Position numbers and translations under genes: made by a program. Of a stretch of DNA of 8,932 nucleotides, positions 1-4,780 are shown piece by piece. The first letter of the stretch is position 1. Every line of letters starts with the position of its first letter. Location of the stretch: assembly GCA_964541695.1 (NCBI GenBank), contig CAZIRB010000089.1:1-8932 (forward strand), read 5' to 3'. Source of the stretch: CAZKGE01 sp964541695. Lineage in GTDB: Bacteria > Bacillota > Clostridia > Christensenellales > CAG-138. The notes under the pieces were generated by a model. The model was not told where the DNA came from. It was given only the letters and a program-made list of their open reading frames with translations, and made no database searches.

Positions 1-34
1 AAAAGAAAAGGAGGAGGTCTGCAAAACCTCCCCT
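1..34 (-). terminator. Intrinsic terminator of the GntR-DUF2284 unit (left-arm copy)
   Basis: Mirror of 8900-8932. Read on the minus strand, an 8-bp stem (GGAGGT core pairing with ACCTCC, plus two outer pairs) with a 7-nt loop is followed by TTTTCTTTT at the very end of the window. It lies downstream of the DUF2284 gene and would end leftward transcription. Confidence 0.6.
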
Positions 35-49
35 CCCGACTTTCTTTTG

Positions 50-77
50 TTACTTTTCTTTCTAGAAAGAAAAGTAA
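50..77. repeat. 28-bp perfect A/T-rich palindrome (left-arm copy)
   Basis: A self-complementary 28-mer centred on TCTAGA (61-66), able to form a 12-bp stem with a CTAG loop. It does not extend beyond 28 bp: G49 and A78 do not pair. It sits between the DUF2284 gene and its terminator. It resembles dispersed intergenic repeats of Firmicutes, which is inference; copy number cannot be judged here. Confidence 0.8.
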
Positions 78-83
78 ATCCGT

Positions 84-116
84 CCCCTTCCCATTCCCCC
101 CGTTCTCTCGTCCCCC
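84..116 (-). other. G-rich tract after the DUF2284 stop codon (left-arm copy)
   Basis: Mirror of 8817-8849. On the coding strand it holds four runs of at least three G (5, 6, 3 and 4), the first two 10 nt apart and the others 2-3 nt apart, starting at the last base of the stop codon. It could fold as a G-quadruplex in the 3' end of the mRNA. Confidence 0.4.
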
Positions 117-691
117 TAAAACAGCACAACCCCAAAATACGTCACGGTATCCTTCCCCGCCGCATACGGCAGCCCGCAGCGCGCGGCGAGCTCGGAGACC
201 GACACGCCGCAGGCCTCGAGCGAGAGCAGCCGCCGGCCCGGGTGGCGGCACGGCAGGCCATCGATCTTGGCGCAAGCGCGGCAGCCGTGGCAGCCGCCGG
301 CGCCGAGGGCGAGACAGTCGGGAAAGCGCCGCGCGGCGCTTTTTTGTATGCGCCGGACGAGGCGGTTGTGCGCGATTGCCGCTTCGCGCATGCCCTCGAT
401 GTCGTAGGAATCCGCAAGCTTCCGCACCGTGCGGAACACGACGGCGCGGTCATAGCTTTGGACGCGCGGCATCAGCTCGTCGATATTGCCCGCGTCGGGC
501 GGGCAGGCCCAGCAGCGGCCGAAATAGCCGCAGGCGTTTTGTTCGCAGGCGGCGCGAAAGGCGCGGTCGAGCGGGATGTCGGCCGCGCGGATGACCGCGG
601 CGCCAGCCGCGCCGTGCGCGAGGGCGCGGCGTACGAGCCGCGGGGCCGGATCGCGGCGCGAAGCGCGCGAGTTTTTTTCGGACTGTCTCAT
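116..691 (-). CDS. DUF2284 cysteine-rich putative metal-binding protein (left-arm mirror copy)
   Basis: This is the base-for-base mirror of the gene at 8242-8817, where the full description is given. It encodes 191 residues with two cysteine clusters (C49, C54, C60, C63 and C134, C137, C140, C148), typical of the DUF2284 family of predicted metal- or Fe-S-binding proteins. The start is placed at the ATG behind an AGGGGGA ribosome site; an in-frame TTG 51 bp upstream lacks comparable support. The gene lies 64 nt downstream of the GntR regulator on the same strand. If the window is a folded assembly, this and the right-arm copy are one gene. Confidence 0.85.
   Translation of the reverse strand: MRQSEKNSRASRRDPAPRLVRRALAHGAAGAAVIRAADIPLDRAFRAACEQNACGYFGRCWACPPDAGNIDELMPRVQSYDRAVVFRTVRKLADSYDIEGMREAAIAHNRLVRRIQKSAARRFPDCLALGAGGCHGCRACAKIDGLPCRHPGRRLLSLEACGVSVSELAARCGLPYAAGKDTVTYFGVVLF
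323..345 (+). terminator. Terminator-like palindrome antisense to DUF2284 (left-arm copy)
   Basis: A 20-bp perfect palindrome (323-342, half-site AAAGCGCCGC) inside the DUF2284 coding region continues into a run of six T (340-345) on the strand opposite the gene. On that strand it has the GC-stem plus U-tract form of an intrinsic terminator, so it could stop antisense transcription entering the gene from its 3' side. It may also be a by-product of GC-rich codon choice (it encodes K-S-A-A-R-R). Confidence 0.4.
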
Positions 692-755
692 GCTCGGGTT
701 CCCCCTGTGCGGCCGAAAAGGGCTGGCATGGCAATATAGCAAACCCGTTATGCGC

Positions 756-1523
756 TTAGAGCACGCGCGAATACTGAACGCCGGAGTTTTTGAGCACGAT
801 CTGATATTTATTGCGGTCGCCGCGCGCGATGATCGTGCAGTACTCGAAGACCTCGCCCACGGCGTTTTTCGACACGCGCTGGATACGCAGCGCGGGGTCG
901 CCGGTGCGGCCGCCGAGCAGCGCGGCCTCGCGGCTGTTGAGCGCGACGGCCTCGTACGTTTCGGTCGCTTCGCCGGGCTGGACGCCGGTGGATTCGCTGA
1001 TCGTGGCGTAGAGCGAGTCGTTGAGCTGGTCGCGCGTGAGGTTTTTGCAGAAGTTTGTGGGGATGTACGCGGTCTCGAGCAGCAGCGGCTCGCCGTCGGC
1101 CAGCCGCAGCCGCTGGATTAAGAACACCGTGCGCGACGCGTCGATGCCGAGCCTGGACGCGATCTTGACGGTGGGGTGCGCGGTGGTGAAGCGCAGCACG
1201 CGGGAGCTGGGCGTCAGCCCCAGCGCGTGCATCTCGGTCGTGAAGTTGTATAGGTTGTTCAGGCTGCGCTTGAGCTTGGGTTTGCACACGCGCGTGCCGG
1301 CGCGGCGCTTGCGCACGATCACGCCGTCGTCCTCGAGCAGCTGGAACGCCTGCCGCACGGTCGAGCGGCTGATGCCGAGCAGCCCGCACAGCGCGCTCTC
1401 CGTCGGGAGCGGGTCGCCCACGGCGAGCGTGCCGGCGGCGATAAGGCGCGAGAAGTGGTTCGCGAGCTGCTGGTAGACGGGCACATCGGCGTCAAAATCA
1501 ATGGTCGGCCGGTTGAATTCCAT
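756..1523 (-). CDS. GntR-family transcription regulator, HutC/UTRA type (left-arm mirror copy)
   Basis: Exact mirror of the gene at 7410-8177, described in full there. It is 255 residues long, with an N-terminal winged helix-turn-helix (about 14-80) and a C-terminal UTRA ligand-binding domain (about 96-242). It is transcribed leftward from a promoter at 1637-1665, divergently from the CorC-type pair that starts at 1845, and is followed by the DUF2284 gene. Confidence 0.92.
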   Translation of the reverse strand: MEFNRPTIDFDADVPVYQQLANHFSRLIAAGTLAVGDPLPTESALCGLLGISRSTVRQAFQLLEDDGVIVRKRRAGTRVCKPKLKRSLNNLYNFTTEMHALGLTPSSRVLRFTTAHPTVKIASRLGIDASRTVFLIQRLRLADGEPLLLETAYIPTNFCKNLTRDQLNDSLYATISESTGVQPGEATETYEAVALNSREAALLGGRTGDPALRIQRVSKNAVGEVFEYCTIIARGDRNKYQIVLKNSGVQYSRVL

Positions 1524-1598
1524 AGGGCTTCTTCCGTTTCCTGCGCGATCCGGGCCCGGCGGCGCGTTCGCTTAGCCGCGCGCATTCCGGCCCTGTCA

Positions 1599-1609
1599 TG
1601 TATCGTACA
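1599..1609. promoter_or_regulatory. Candidate GntR operator TGTA-N3-TACA (left-arm copy)
   Basis: Mirror of 7324-7334. A short inverted repeat about 28 bp inside the predicted GntR transcript, with GT and AC half-sites as in many GntR-family operators. Autoregulation through it is inference. Confidence 0.35.
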
Positions 1610-1636
1610 AATGGCGATCGCCTATCGTTTCCCAAT

Positions 1637-1665
1637 ATTCTATCCCGCGCGCGCCGTCCGGTCAA
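1637..1665 (-). promoter_or_regulatory. Promoter of the GntR-DUF2284 unit (left-arm copy)
   Basis: Mirror of 7268-7296. On the minus strand the -35 box TTGACC (1660-1665) and -10 box TAGAAT (1637-1642) are 17 bp apart, each one mismatch from the sigma-A consensus. It leaves a leader of about 107 nt before the GntR start codon. Confidence 0.75.
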
Positions 1666-1679
1666 TCGTTAGATTTATC

Positions 1680-1712
1680 CTGCCGGCGGCGGGCGGCGGC
1701 AGTAAACCGCCG
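1680..1712. repeat. Two overlapping, mutually exclusive GC-rich hairpins (left-arm copy)
   Basis: CTGCCG (1680-1685) pairs with CGGCAG (1697-1702), while CGGCGG (1694-1699) pairs with CCGCCG (1707-1712). The two stems share bases, so only one can form at a time. They lie upstream of both divergent promoters, so they would only be transcribed by read-through; a protein-binding role is equally possible. The function is unknown. Confidence 0.4.
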
Positions 1713-1753
1713 TTGCAGCTTTTTGATTTATCGGGGTAAAAATGTAGAACCAT

Positions 1754-1768
1754 GGGCAAAATCTGCCC
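1754..1768. promoter_or_regulatory. Inverted repeat GGGCA-N5-TGCCC upstream of the CorC-pair promoter
   Basis: A perfect 5-bp inverted repeat ends 6 bp before the -35 box of the rightward promoter. The position suits an activator or repressor site; no known regulator consensus is recognised. Confidence 0.3.
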
Positions 1769-1774
1769 GTATAT

Positions 1775-1803
1775 TTGCATTTTCCCAGGATTCACCGTAT
1801 AAT
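1775..1803 (+). promoter_or_regulatory. Promoter of the CorC-type gene pair
   Basis: TTGCAT (1775-1780) and a perfect TATAAT (1798-1803) are separated by exactly 17 bp, the optimal sigma-A spacing. Transcription should begin near 1810, giving a leader of about 35 nt before the start codon at 1845. The region is A/T-rich compared with the surrounding GC-rich coding DNA, as expected for a promoter. Confidence 0.85.
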
Positions 1804-1805
1804 AC

Positions 1806-1823
1806 AAACCAGCGATTTGGTTT
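1806..1823. promoter_or_regulatory. Inverted repeat AAACCA-N6-TGGTTT at the start of the CorC-pair transcript
   Basis: A 6-bp perfect inverted repeat begins 2 bp after the -10 box and ends just before the AGGAG ribosome site (1826-1830). It could be an operator that blocks the promoter or a weak leader hairpin. No regulator is identified; the role is inferred from position only. Confidence 0.4.
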
Positions 1824-1844
1824 ATAGGAGTTGATGGGTCACAA

Positions 1845-2867
1845 ATGGACGACGGCAGTCCGATAGGGTATCTTCTCGTCATCGTTCTGTTCATCCTGGG
1901 CGGGGCTTATTTTGCGGGGACGGAGATCGCGTTCGCGTCCGTCAGCCGCATCCGGATGATGAGCAACGCCGCAAACGGAGACAAGCGCGCAAAGCGCGTG
2001 CTGTATATTCTCGATCATTTCGACAAGGCGCTCACCACACTGCTCATCGGCAACAACATCATGCACATCGGCTGCGCGTCGATCGCGACACTTTTGGCGA
2101 CCAAGCTCTGGGGCACGGGCGCGGTTGCGGCGGTCACGTTCGTGACGACGGCGGTCGTGTTTCTGCTTGCCGAGATGCTGCCTAAGCGCTTCGCCAAGGC
2201 GGCGAGCGAGCCGTTTGCGATGACCGCGTCGGCGTCGCTCCTGTTTCTGATGCGCGTTCTCTCGCCCGTGGCGTTCGTGTTCTCGAAGCTGTCGGGCCTC
2301 ATCAGCCGGCCGTTCCAGAAGAAGCATGTCGAGGAGCCGACGGTCACGGAGGACGAGCTGTTCGATATCCTCGAGACGATCTCGCGCGAGGGCGCGATCG
2401 ACGAGGAGAAGTCGGAGCTCGTGCAGAGCGCGCTCGAGTTCTCGCGCATCCGCGTGCGGGACGTGCTGACGCCGTGGGAGGATGTGCTCAAGATCACGAC
2501 CGCCATGCGCGACGACGAGATACTCTCCGTCATCCGCAACAACGCGCACTCGCGCCTGCCGGTCGTCGACCGCGCGGGCACGGTGATCGGGCTTCTCCAC
2601 ATCCGCAAATATCTCAAGGCGTACCTCAAGCGCGAGGAGCGCGTGCGCCTTCGCAACGTGATGGACACGCCGTTCTTTGCCTCGCCCGAGACGGAGATCG
2701 ACGATCTTTTGCCCGTCATGAGCGCGCACAGGACGCAGACCGCGATCGTGCGCGACGACGCGACGAAAGCGCCGCTCGGCCTCATCACGGTCGAGGACAT
2801 CCTCGAGGAGCTCGTCGGCGAGATCTACGACGAGGAGGACAAAGACGGACGGGAGGCGGAACGATGA
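1845..2867 (+). CDS. Short HlyC/CorC (CNNM)-family membrane protein: DUF21 plus CBS pair, no CorC_HlyC domain
   Basis: A 340-residue inner-membrane protein of the HCC/CNNM family, whose members move or sense Mg2+/Co2+ and are often mislabelled hemolysins. The DUF21 transmembrane domain covers about 1-155, with hydrophobic segments near 7-30, 62-86, 89-110 and 125-153; family motifs include TEIAFASVSR (26-35), IGNN (68-71) and EMLPK (110-114). Two cytoplasmic CBS domains follow (about 205-262 and 270-328), the likely nucleotide-sensing part. The chain ends in an acidic tail right after the second CBS domain, so the C-terminal CorC_HlyC domain seen in most relatives is absent. The ATG at 1845 is required because the first membrane segment begins at residue 7, although the AGGAG at 1826-1830 is unusually far away (14 nt). 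Its stop overlaps the next start as ATGA, implying translational coupling and probably a paired complex. Transport direction and ion are not determined. Confidence 0.9.
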   Translation: MDDGSPIGYLLVIVLFILGGAYFAGTEIAFASVSRIRMMSNAANGDKRAKRVLYILDHFDKALTTLLIGNNIMHIGCASIATLLATKLWGTGAVAAVTFVTTAVVFLLAEMLPKRFAKAASEPFAMTASASLLFLMRVLSPVAFVFSKLSGLISRPFQKKHVEEPTVTEDELFDILETISREGAIDEEKSELVQSALEFSRIRVRDVLTPWEDVLKITTAMRDDEILSVIRNNAHSRLPVVDRAGTVIGLLHIRKYLKAYLKREERVRLRNVMDTPFFASPETEIDDLLPVMSAHRTQTAIVRDDATKAPLGLITVEDILEELVGEIYDEEDKDGREAER

Positions 2868-4153
2868 CGCAGCCGCATCTGATCAACGTCGCCGAGATCG
2901 CCGCGCTGATCCTGCTGTCCGGTTTTTTCTCGAGCGCCGAGATCGCGTTCGCCTCGGCCAACCGCCTGCGGCTTAAAAGCGCCGCCGCGTCCGGCGGGCT
3001 TGCCGACCGGCTCGCGTTCTCGCTTTACGAGGGCTACGACCGGCTGCTCGTCTCGATCCTGATCGGCGACAACCTCGTCAACATCGCGGCCTCGTCCGTC
3101 GCCACGGTGATCGCCATATCGCTTATCGGCGACGACGGCGCGCTCGTGGCCACCGCGGTCATGACCGTGCTGATTTTGATATTCGGCGAGATCGTGCCGA
3201 AGATCGTCGCCGTGCAATCGCCGGACCGCTTCGCGCGCTTTTTTGCGCTGCCGCTGCGCGTGCTCTCGACGCTGCTGTTCCCGTTCGTGTTCGTGATCCA
3301 GCTGCTGCTTAAGCTCGTCGACCGGCTCTGGGCCGACCGGCTGCCCGACGGGCCGTCCGTGACCGAGGACGACCTCGAGAGCATCATCGACACCGTCGAG
3401 GACGAGGGCGTGATCGACGAGGACCGCGCCGACCTGATCCAGAGCGCGCTGGACTTCGACGACGTGCTCGCCTACGAGATCATTACGCCGCGCGTGGACA
3501 TGCTCGCCATCGATATCGACGACAGCTTCGACGAGACGCTCGAGCTGGTCTTAAACTCGCCCTATACGCGCATCCCCATATACGAGGATACAATCGACAA
3601 CATCATCGGCATCCTGCACCTCAACCATCTGTTTAAAGAGCTCGCGGGCGAGAAGCGGATACAGGACATCGAGCTGCGCAAGCTGATGATGCCCGTCGCG
3701 TTCGTGCATAAGACCATGGCTTTGCCCGACGTGCTCAAGGTCATGCGCCGCCGCCAGTGCCATATGGTGATCGTGACCGACGAGTACGGCGGCACCATGG
3801 GCCTGCTGACCATGGAGGACGTGCTCGAGCAGCTCGTCGGCGATATCTGGGACGAGTCGGACGAGGTCGTGCCGGAGTTCGTCGAGCTCGGGTCCGACCT
3901 GTTCGAGGCCGACGGCGACATGCGCATCGAGGACTTCTTCGACGAGCTCGATATCGACGACCGCGACTTTGACGACGACAACGCCACCGTCGGCGGCTGG
4001 GCCGTCGAGATGCTCGGCGATTACCCGAAGATCGGCGACAGCTTCGACTACAAGAACCTCACCGTCACCGTCAAGGAACAGCAGAACCTCCGCGTCACGC
4101 GCGTCAGCATTCAGGTCCGCCCGCTGCCCGAGACGGAGGACGATGAGATTTAG
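2864..4153 (+). CDS. Full-length HlyC/CorC (CNNM)-family transporter: DUF21, CBS pair, CorC_HlyC domain
   Basis: A 429-residue membrane protein with the full HCC architecture. The DUF21 domain is at about 1-155 (membrane segments near 8-29, 61-87, 92-112, 127-150), with the motifs SSAEIAFASANR (23-34), IGDNLVN (67-73) and GEIVPK (108-113). The CBS pair lies at about 202-258 and 270-330, including ITPR (207-210) and the typical DEYGGTMGLLTMEDVLEQLVGDI (306-328). The CorC_HlyC domain (about 345-425) includes TVGGWAVEMLG (375-385). Characterised relatives are Mg2+ efflux or Mg2+/Co2+ resistance proteins (CorC, MpfA); the ion here is inferred. The start is the ATG at 2864 behind GGGAGG (2851-2856, 7-nt gap); longer in-frame upstream sequence is only overlap with the previous gene. 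The ATGA overlap couples it to the short paralogue, and a strong terminator follows 31 nt after the stop. The C-terminal domain is very acidic. Confidence 0.94.
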   Translation: MTQPHLINVAEIAALILLSGFFSSAEIAFASANRLRLKSAAASGGLADRLAFSLYEGYDRLLVSILIGDNLVNIAASSVATVIAISLIGDDGALVATAVMTVLILIFGEIVPKIVAVQSPDRFARFFALPLRVLSTLLFPFVFVIQLLLKLVDRLWADRLPDGPSVTEDDLESIIDTVEDEGVIDEDRADLIQSALDFDDVLAYEIITPRVDMLAIDIDDSFDETLELVLNSPYTRIPIYEDTIDNIIGILHLNHLFKELAGEKRIQDIELRKLMMPVAFVHKTMALPDVLKVMRRRQCHMVIVTDEYGGTMGLLTMEDVLEQLVGDIWDESDEVVPEFVELGSDLFEADGDMRIEDFFDELDIDDRDFDDDNATVGGWAVEMLGDYPKIGDSFDYKNLTVTVKEQQNLRVTRVSIQVRPLPETEDDEI

Positions 4154-4178
4154 GGGACGGGGGTACGAGGGGACAGGG
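4153..4178 (+). other. G-quadruplex-type G-rich tract after the CorC-type stop codon
   Basis: Four G runs of 4, 5, 4 and 3 separated by 2, 5 and 3 bases match the G3+N1-7 quadruplex pattern. The first G is the last base of the TAG stop codon, and the intrinsic terminator starts 6 bp later. A similar G-rich stretch follows the other operon's last gene (8817-8849). Folding in the RNA is inference. Confidence 0.5.
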
Positions 4179-4184
4179 AACCAG

Positions 4185-4218
4185 GACGTTGGGGGCTTTG
4201 CCTTCAACGTCTTTTTTT
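4185..4218 (+). terminator. Intrinsic terminator of the CorC-type pair
   Basis: A 12-bp stem, GACGTTG (4185-4191) with CAACGTC (4205-4211) extended inward by five more pairs including two G-U, closes on a TTT loop (4197-4199) and is followed by seven T (4212-4218). It starts 31 nt after the stop codon of the full-length CorC-type gene and is the natural end of that operon. Confidence 0.92.
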
Positions 4219-4381
4219 GCGGGGGCGCCGCCCCGCACCCCGCCACGGGCCGGAAGCGGGGTATCGCTCCCTGCAGAATGGGTTTCCAAAGGGAGGCGAA
4301 ATTGAGCGTTCATCCGGCTTGGCATGTTACGCTCACAGTAATTTGGAATTCTAAACGATACATCGGGTTTTTCGCAGGGTT

Positions 4382-4402
4382 CCAAGGGCCCTCGGCCCTT
4401 GG
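4382..4402. repeat. 9-bp stem-loop of a GC-rich intergenic element (left arm)
   Basis: CCAAGGGCC pairs perfectly with GGCCCTTGG around a CTC loop. It directly abuts a second, nested stem-loop, and the two look like one composite REP-like unit of a kind I recall as widespread between genes of gut Clostridia. No T run follows, so it is not a standard terminator. Confidence 0.6.
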
Positions 4403-4437
4403 CGGGGTGCAGGGGTGAAACCCCTGCCGTAACCCCG
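4403..4437. repeat. Nested stem-loop of the same intergenic element (left arm)
   Basis: An inner 8-bp hairpin, GCAGGGGT (4409-4416) with ACCCCTGC (4420-4427) and a GAA loop, is enclosed by an outer stem CGGGGT (4403-4408) with ACCCCG (4432-4437). It is adjacent to the 9-bp stem-loop at 4382-4402 and leads into the central hairpin. Confidence 0.6.
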
Positions 4438-4443
4438 TTTTCC

Positions 4444-4489
4444 AAAAACCACCCCGCCCCGCGGCATGCCGCGGGGCGGGGTGGTTTTT
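4444..4489. terminator. Central hairpin, bidirectional terminator-like, at the symmetry axis
   Basis: Five A, a 16-bp GC-rich arm (4449-4464), the tetraloop CATG (4465-4468), the complementary GC arm and five T make a bidirectional intrinsic terminator form centred on the axis of the window. The true hairpin could be shorter or longer, because everything beyond it is also mirrored. A natural palindrome of about this size is the simplest place for an assembly or polymerase to switch strands and read back. Confidence 0.6.
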
Positions 4490-4495
4490 GGAAAA

Positions 4496-4530
4496 CGGGG
4501 TTACGGCAGGGGTTTCACCCCTGCACCCCG
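4496..4530. repeat. Nested stem-loop of the intergenic element (right-arm mirror copy)
   Basis: Exact mirror of 4403-4437, with an inner 8-bp hairpin inside an outer 6-bp stem. Confidence 0.55.
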
Positions 4531-4551
4531 CCAAGGGCCGAGGGCCCTTGG
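4531..4551. repeat. 9-bp stem-loop of the intergenic element (right-arm mirror copy)
   Basis: Exact mirror of 4382-4402: CCAAGGGCC and GGCCCTTGG around a 3-nt loop. Confidence 0.55.
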
Positions 4552-4714
4552 AACCCTGCGAAAAACCCGATGTATCGTTTAGAATTCCAAATTACTGTGA
4601 GCGTAACATGCCAAGCCGGATGAACGCTCAATTTCGCCTCCCTTTGGAAACCCATTCTGCAGGGAGCGATACCCCGCTTCCGGCCCGTGGCGGGGTGCGG
4701 GGCGGCGCCCCCGC

Positions 4715-4748
4715 AAAAAAAGACGTTGAAGGCAAAGCCCCCAACGTC
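4715..4748 (-). terminator. Intrinsic terminator of the CorC-type pair (right-arm mirror copy)
   Basis: Exact mirror of 4185-4218: a 12-bp stem with a 3-nt loop, then seven T on the minus strand (seven A at 4715-4721 on the plus strand). Confidence 0.88.
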
Positions 4749-4754
4749 CTGGTT

Positions 4755-4780
4755 CCCTGTCCCCTCGTACCCCCGTCCCC
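4755..4780 (-). other. G-quadruplex-type tract after the CorC-type stop codon (right-arm mirror copy)
   Basis: Exact mirror of 4153-4178. The four G runs lie on the minus (coding) strand, starting at the last base of the stop codon. Confidence 0.45.

Larger units (their letters stand above)
1524..1844. other. 321-bp divergent regulatory region (left-arm copy)
   Basis: This gene-free stretch separates the leftward GntR gene from the rightward CorC-type pair. From left to right it holds the structured leader of the GntR mRNA, a small operator-like repeat (1599-1609), the 10-bp palindrome GGCGATCGCC (1613-1622), the leftward promoter (1637-1665), overlapping GC-rich hairpins (1680-1712), the repeat GGGCA-N5-TGCCC (1754-1768), the rightward promoter (1775-1803) and an inverted repeat at the start of transcription (1806-1823). 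The -35 boxes are 109 bp apart, so the promoters do not overlap, but one regulator bound between them could affect both. Confidence 0.8.
4154..4779. other. Central 626-bp non-coding palindromic region
   Basis: This gene-free stretch lies between the two mirror copies of the full-length CorC-type gene. Only 313 bp are unique. Each half holds a G-rich tract, an intrinsic terminator, about 160 bp of unstructured sequence (4219-4381) in which I see no gene or promoter, a 9-bp stem-loop, a nested stem-loop, and half of the central hairpin. The reading frames crossing the centre are by-products of the symmetry. Confidence 0.85.

Noticed and set aside
47..739. Plus-strand 230-codon frame opposite DUF2284, and its mirror at 8194-8886
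   Set aside because: The opposite strand encodes a conserved cysteine-cluster protein. This frame has no recognisable domain and starts inside the 28-bp palindrome region.
1839..2729. Long minus-strand reading frame (296 codons) opposite the short CorC-type gene, and its mirror at 6204-7094
   Set aside because: It is the antisense shadow of a clear membrane-CBS gene in GC-rich DNA. The product is dominated by R, H, E and D with no domain, and there is no suitable ribosome site.
2474..2863. N-terminal extension of the full-length CorC-type gene
   Set aside because: The extra 130 residues are an out-of-frame reading of the upstream gene. The ATG at 2864 has GGGAGG at 7 nt and gives a start directly before the first membrane segment.
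1845..4153. Hemolysin or toxin genes
   Set aside because: HlyC/TlyC naming is historical. The DUF21, CBS and CorC_HlyC architecture fits divalent-cation homeostasis, and no toxin features are visible.
3551..4246. Minus-strand 231-codon frame opposite the full-length CorC-type gene, and its mirror at 4687-5382
   Set aside because: Same kind of shadow: it mirrors the CBS and CorC_HlyC coding region and runs through the intrinsic terminator.
4310..4623. Reading frames that cross the symmetry centre on both strands
   Set aside because: They run through terminator and stem-loop sequence, are mirror images of each other and have no ribosome site; they are products of the palindrome.
4154..4779. 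CRISPR array or tandem repeat in the central non-coding region
   Set aside because: The repetition is purely inverted. There are no regularly spaced direct repeats and no cas genes.
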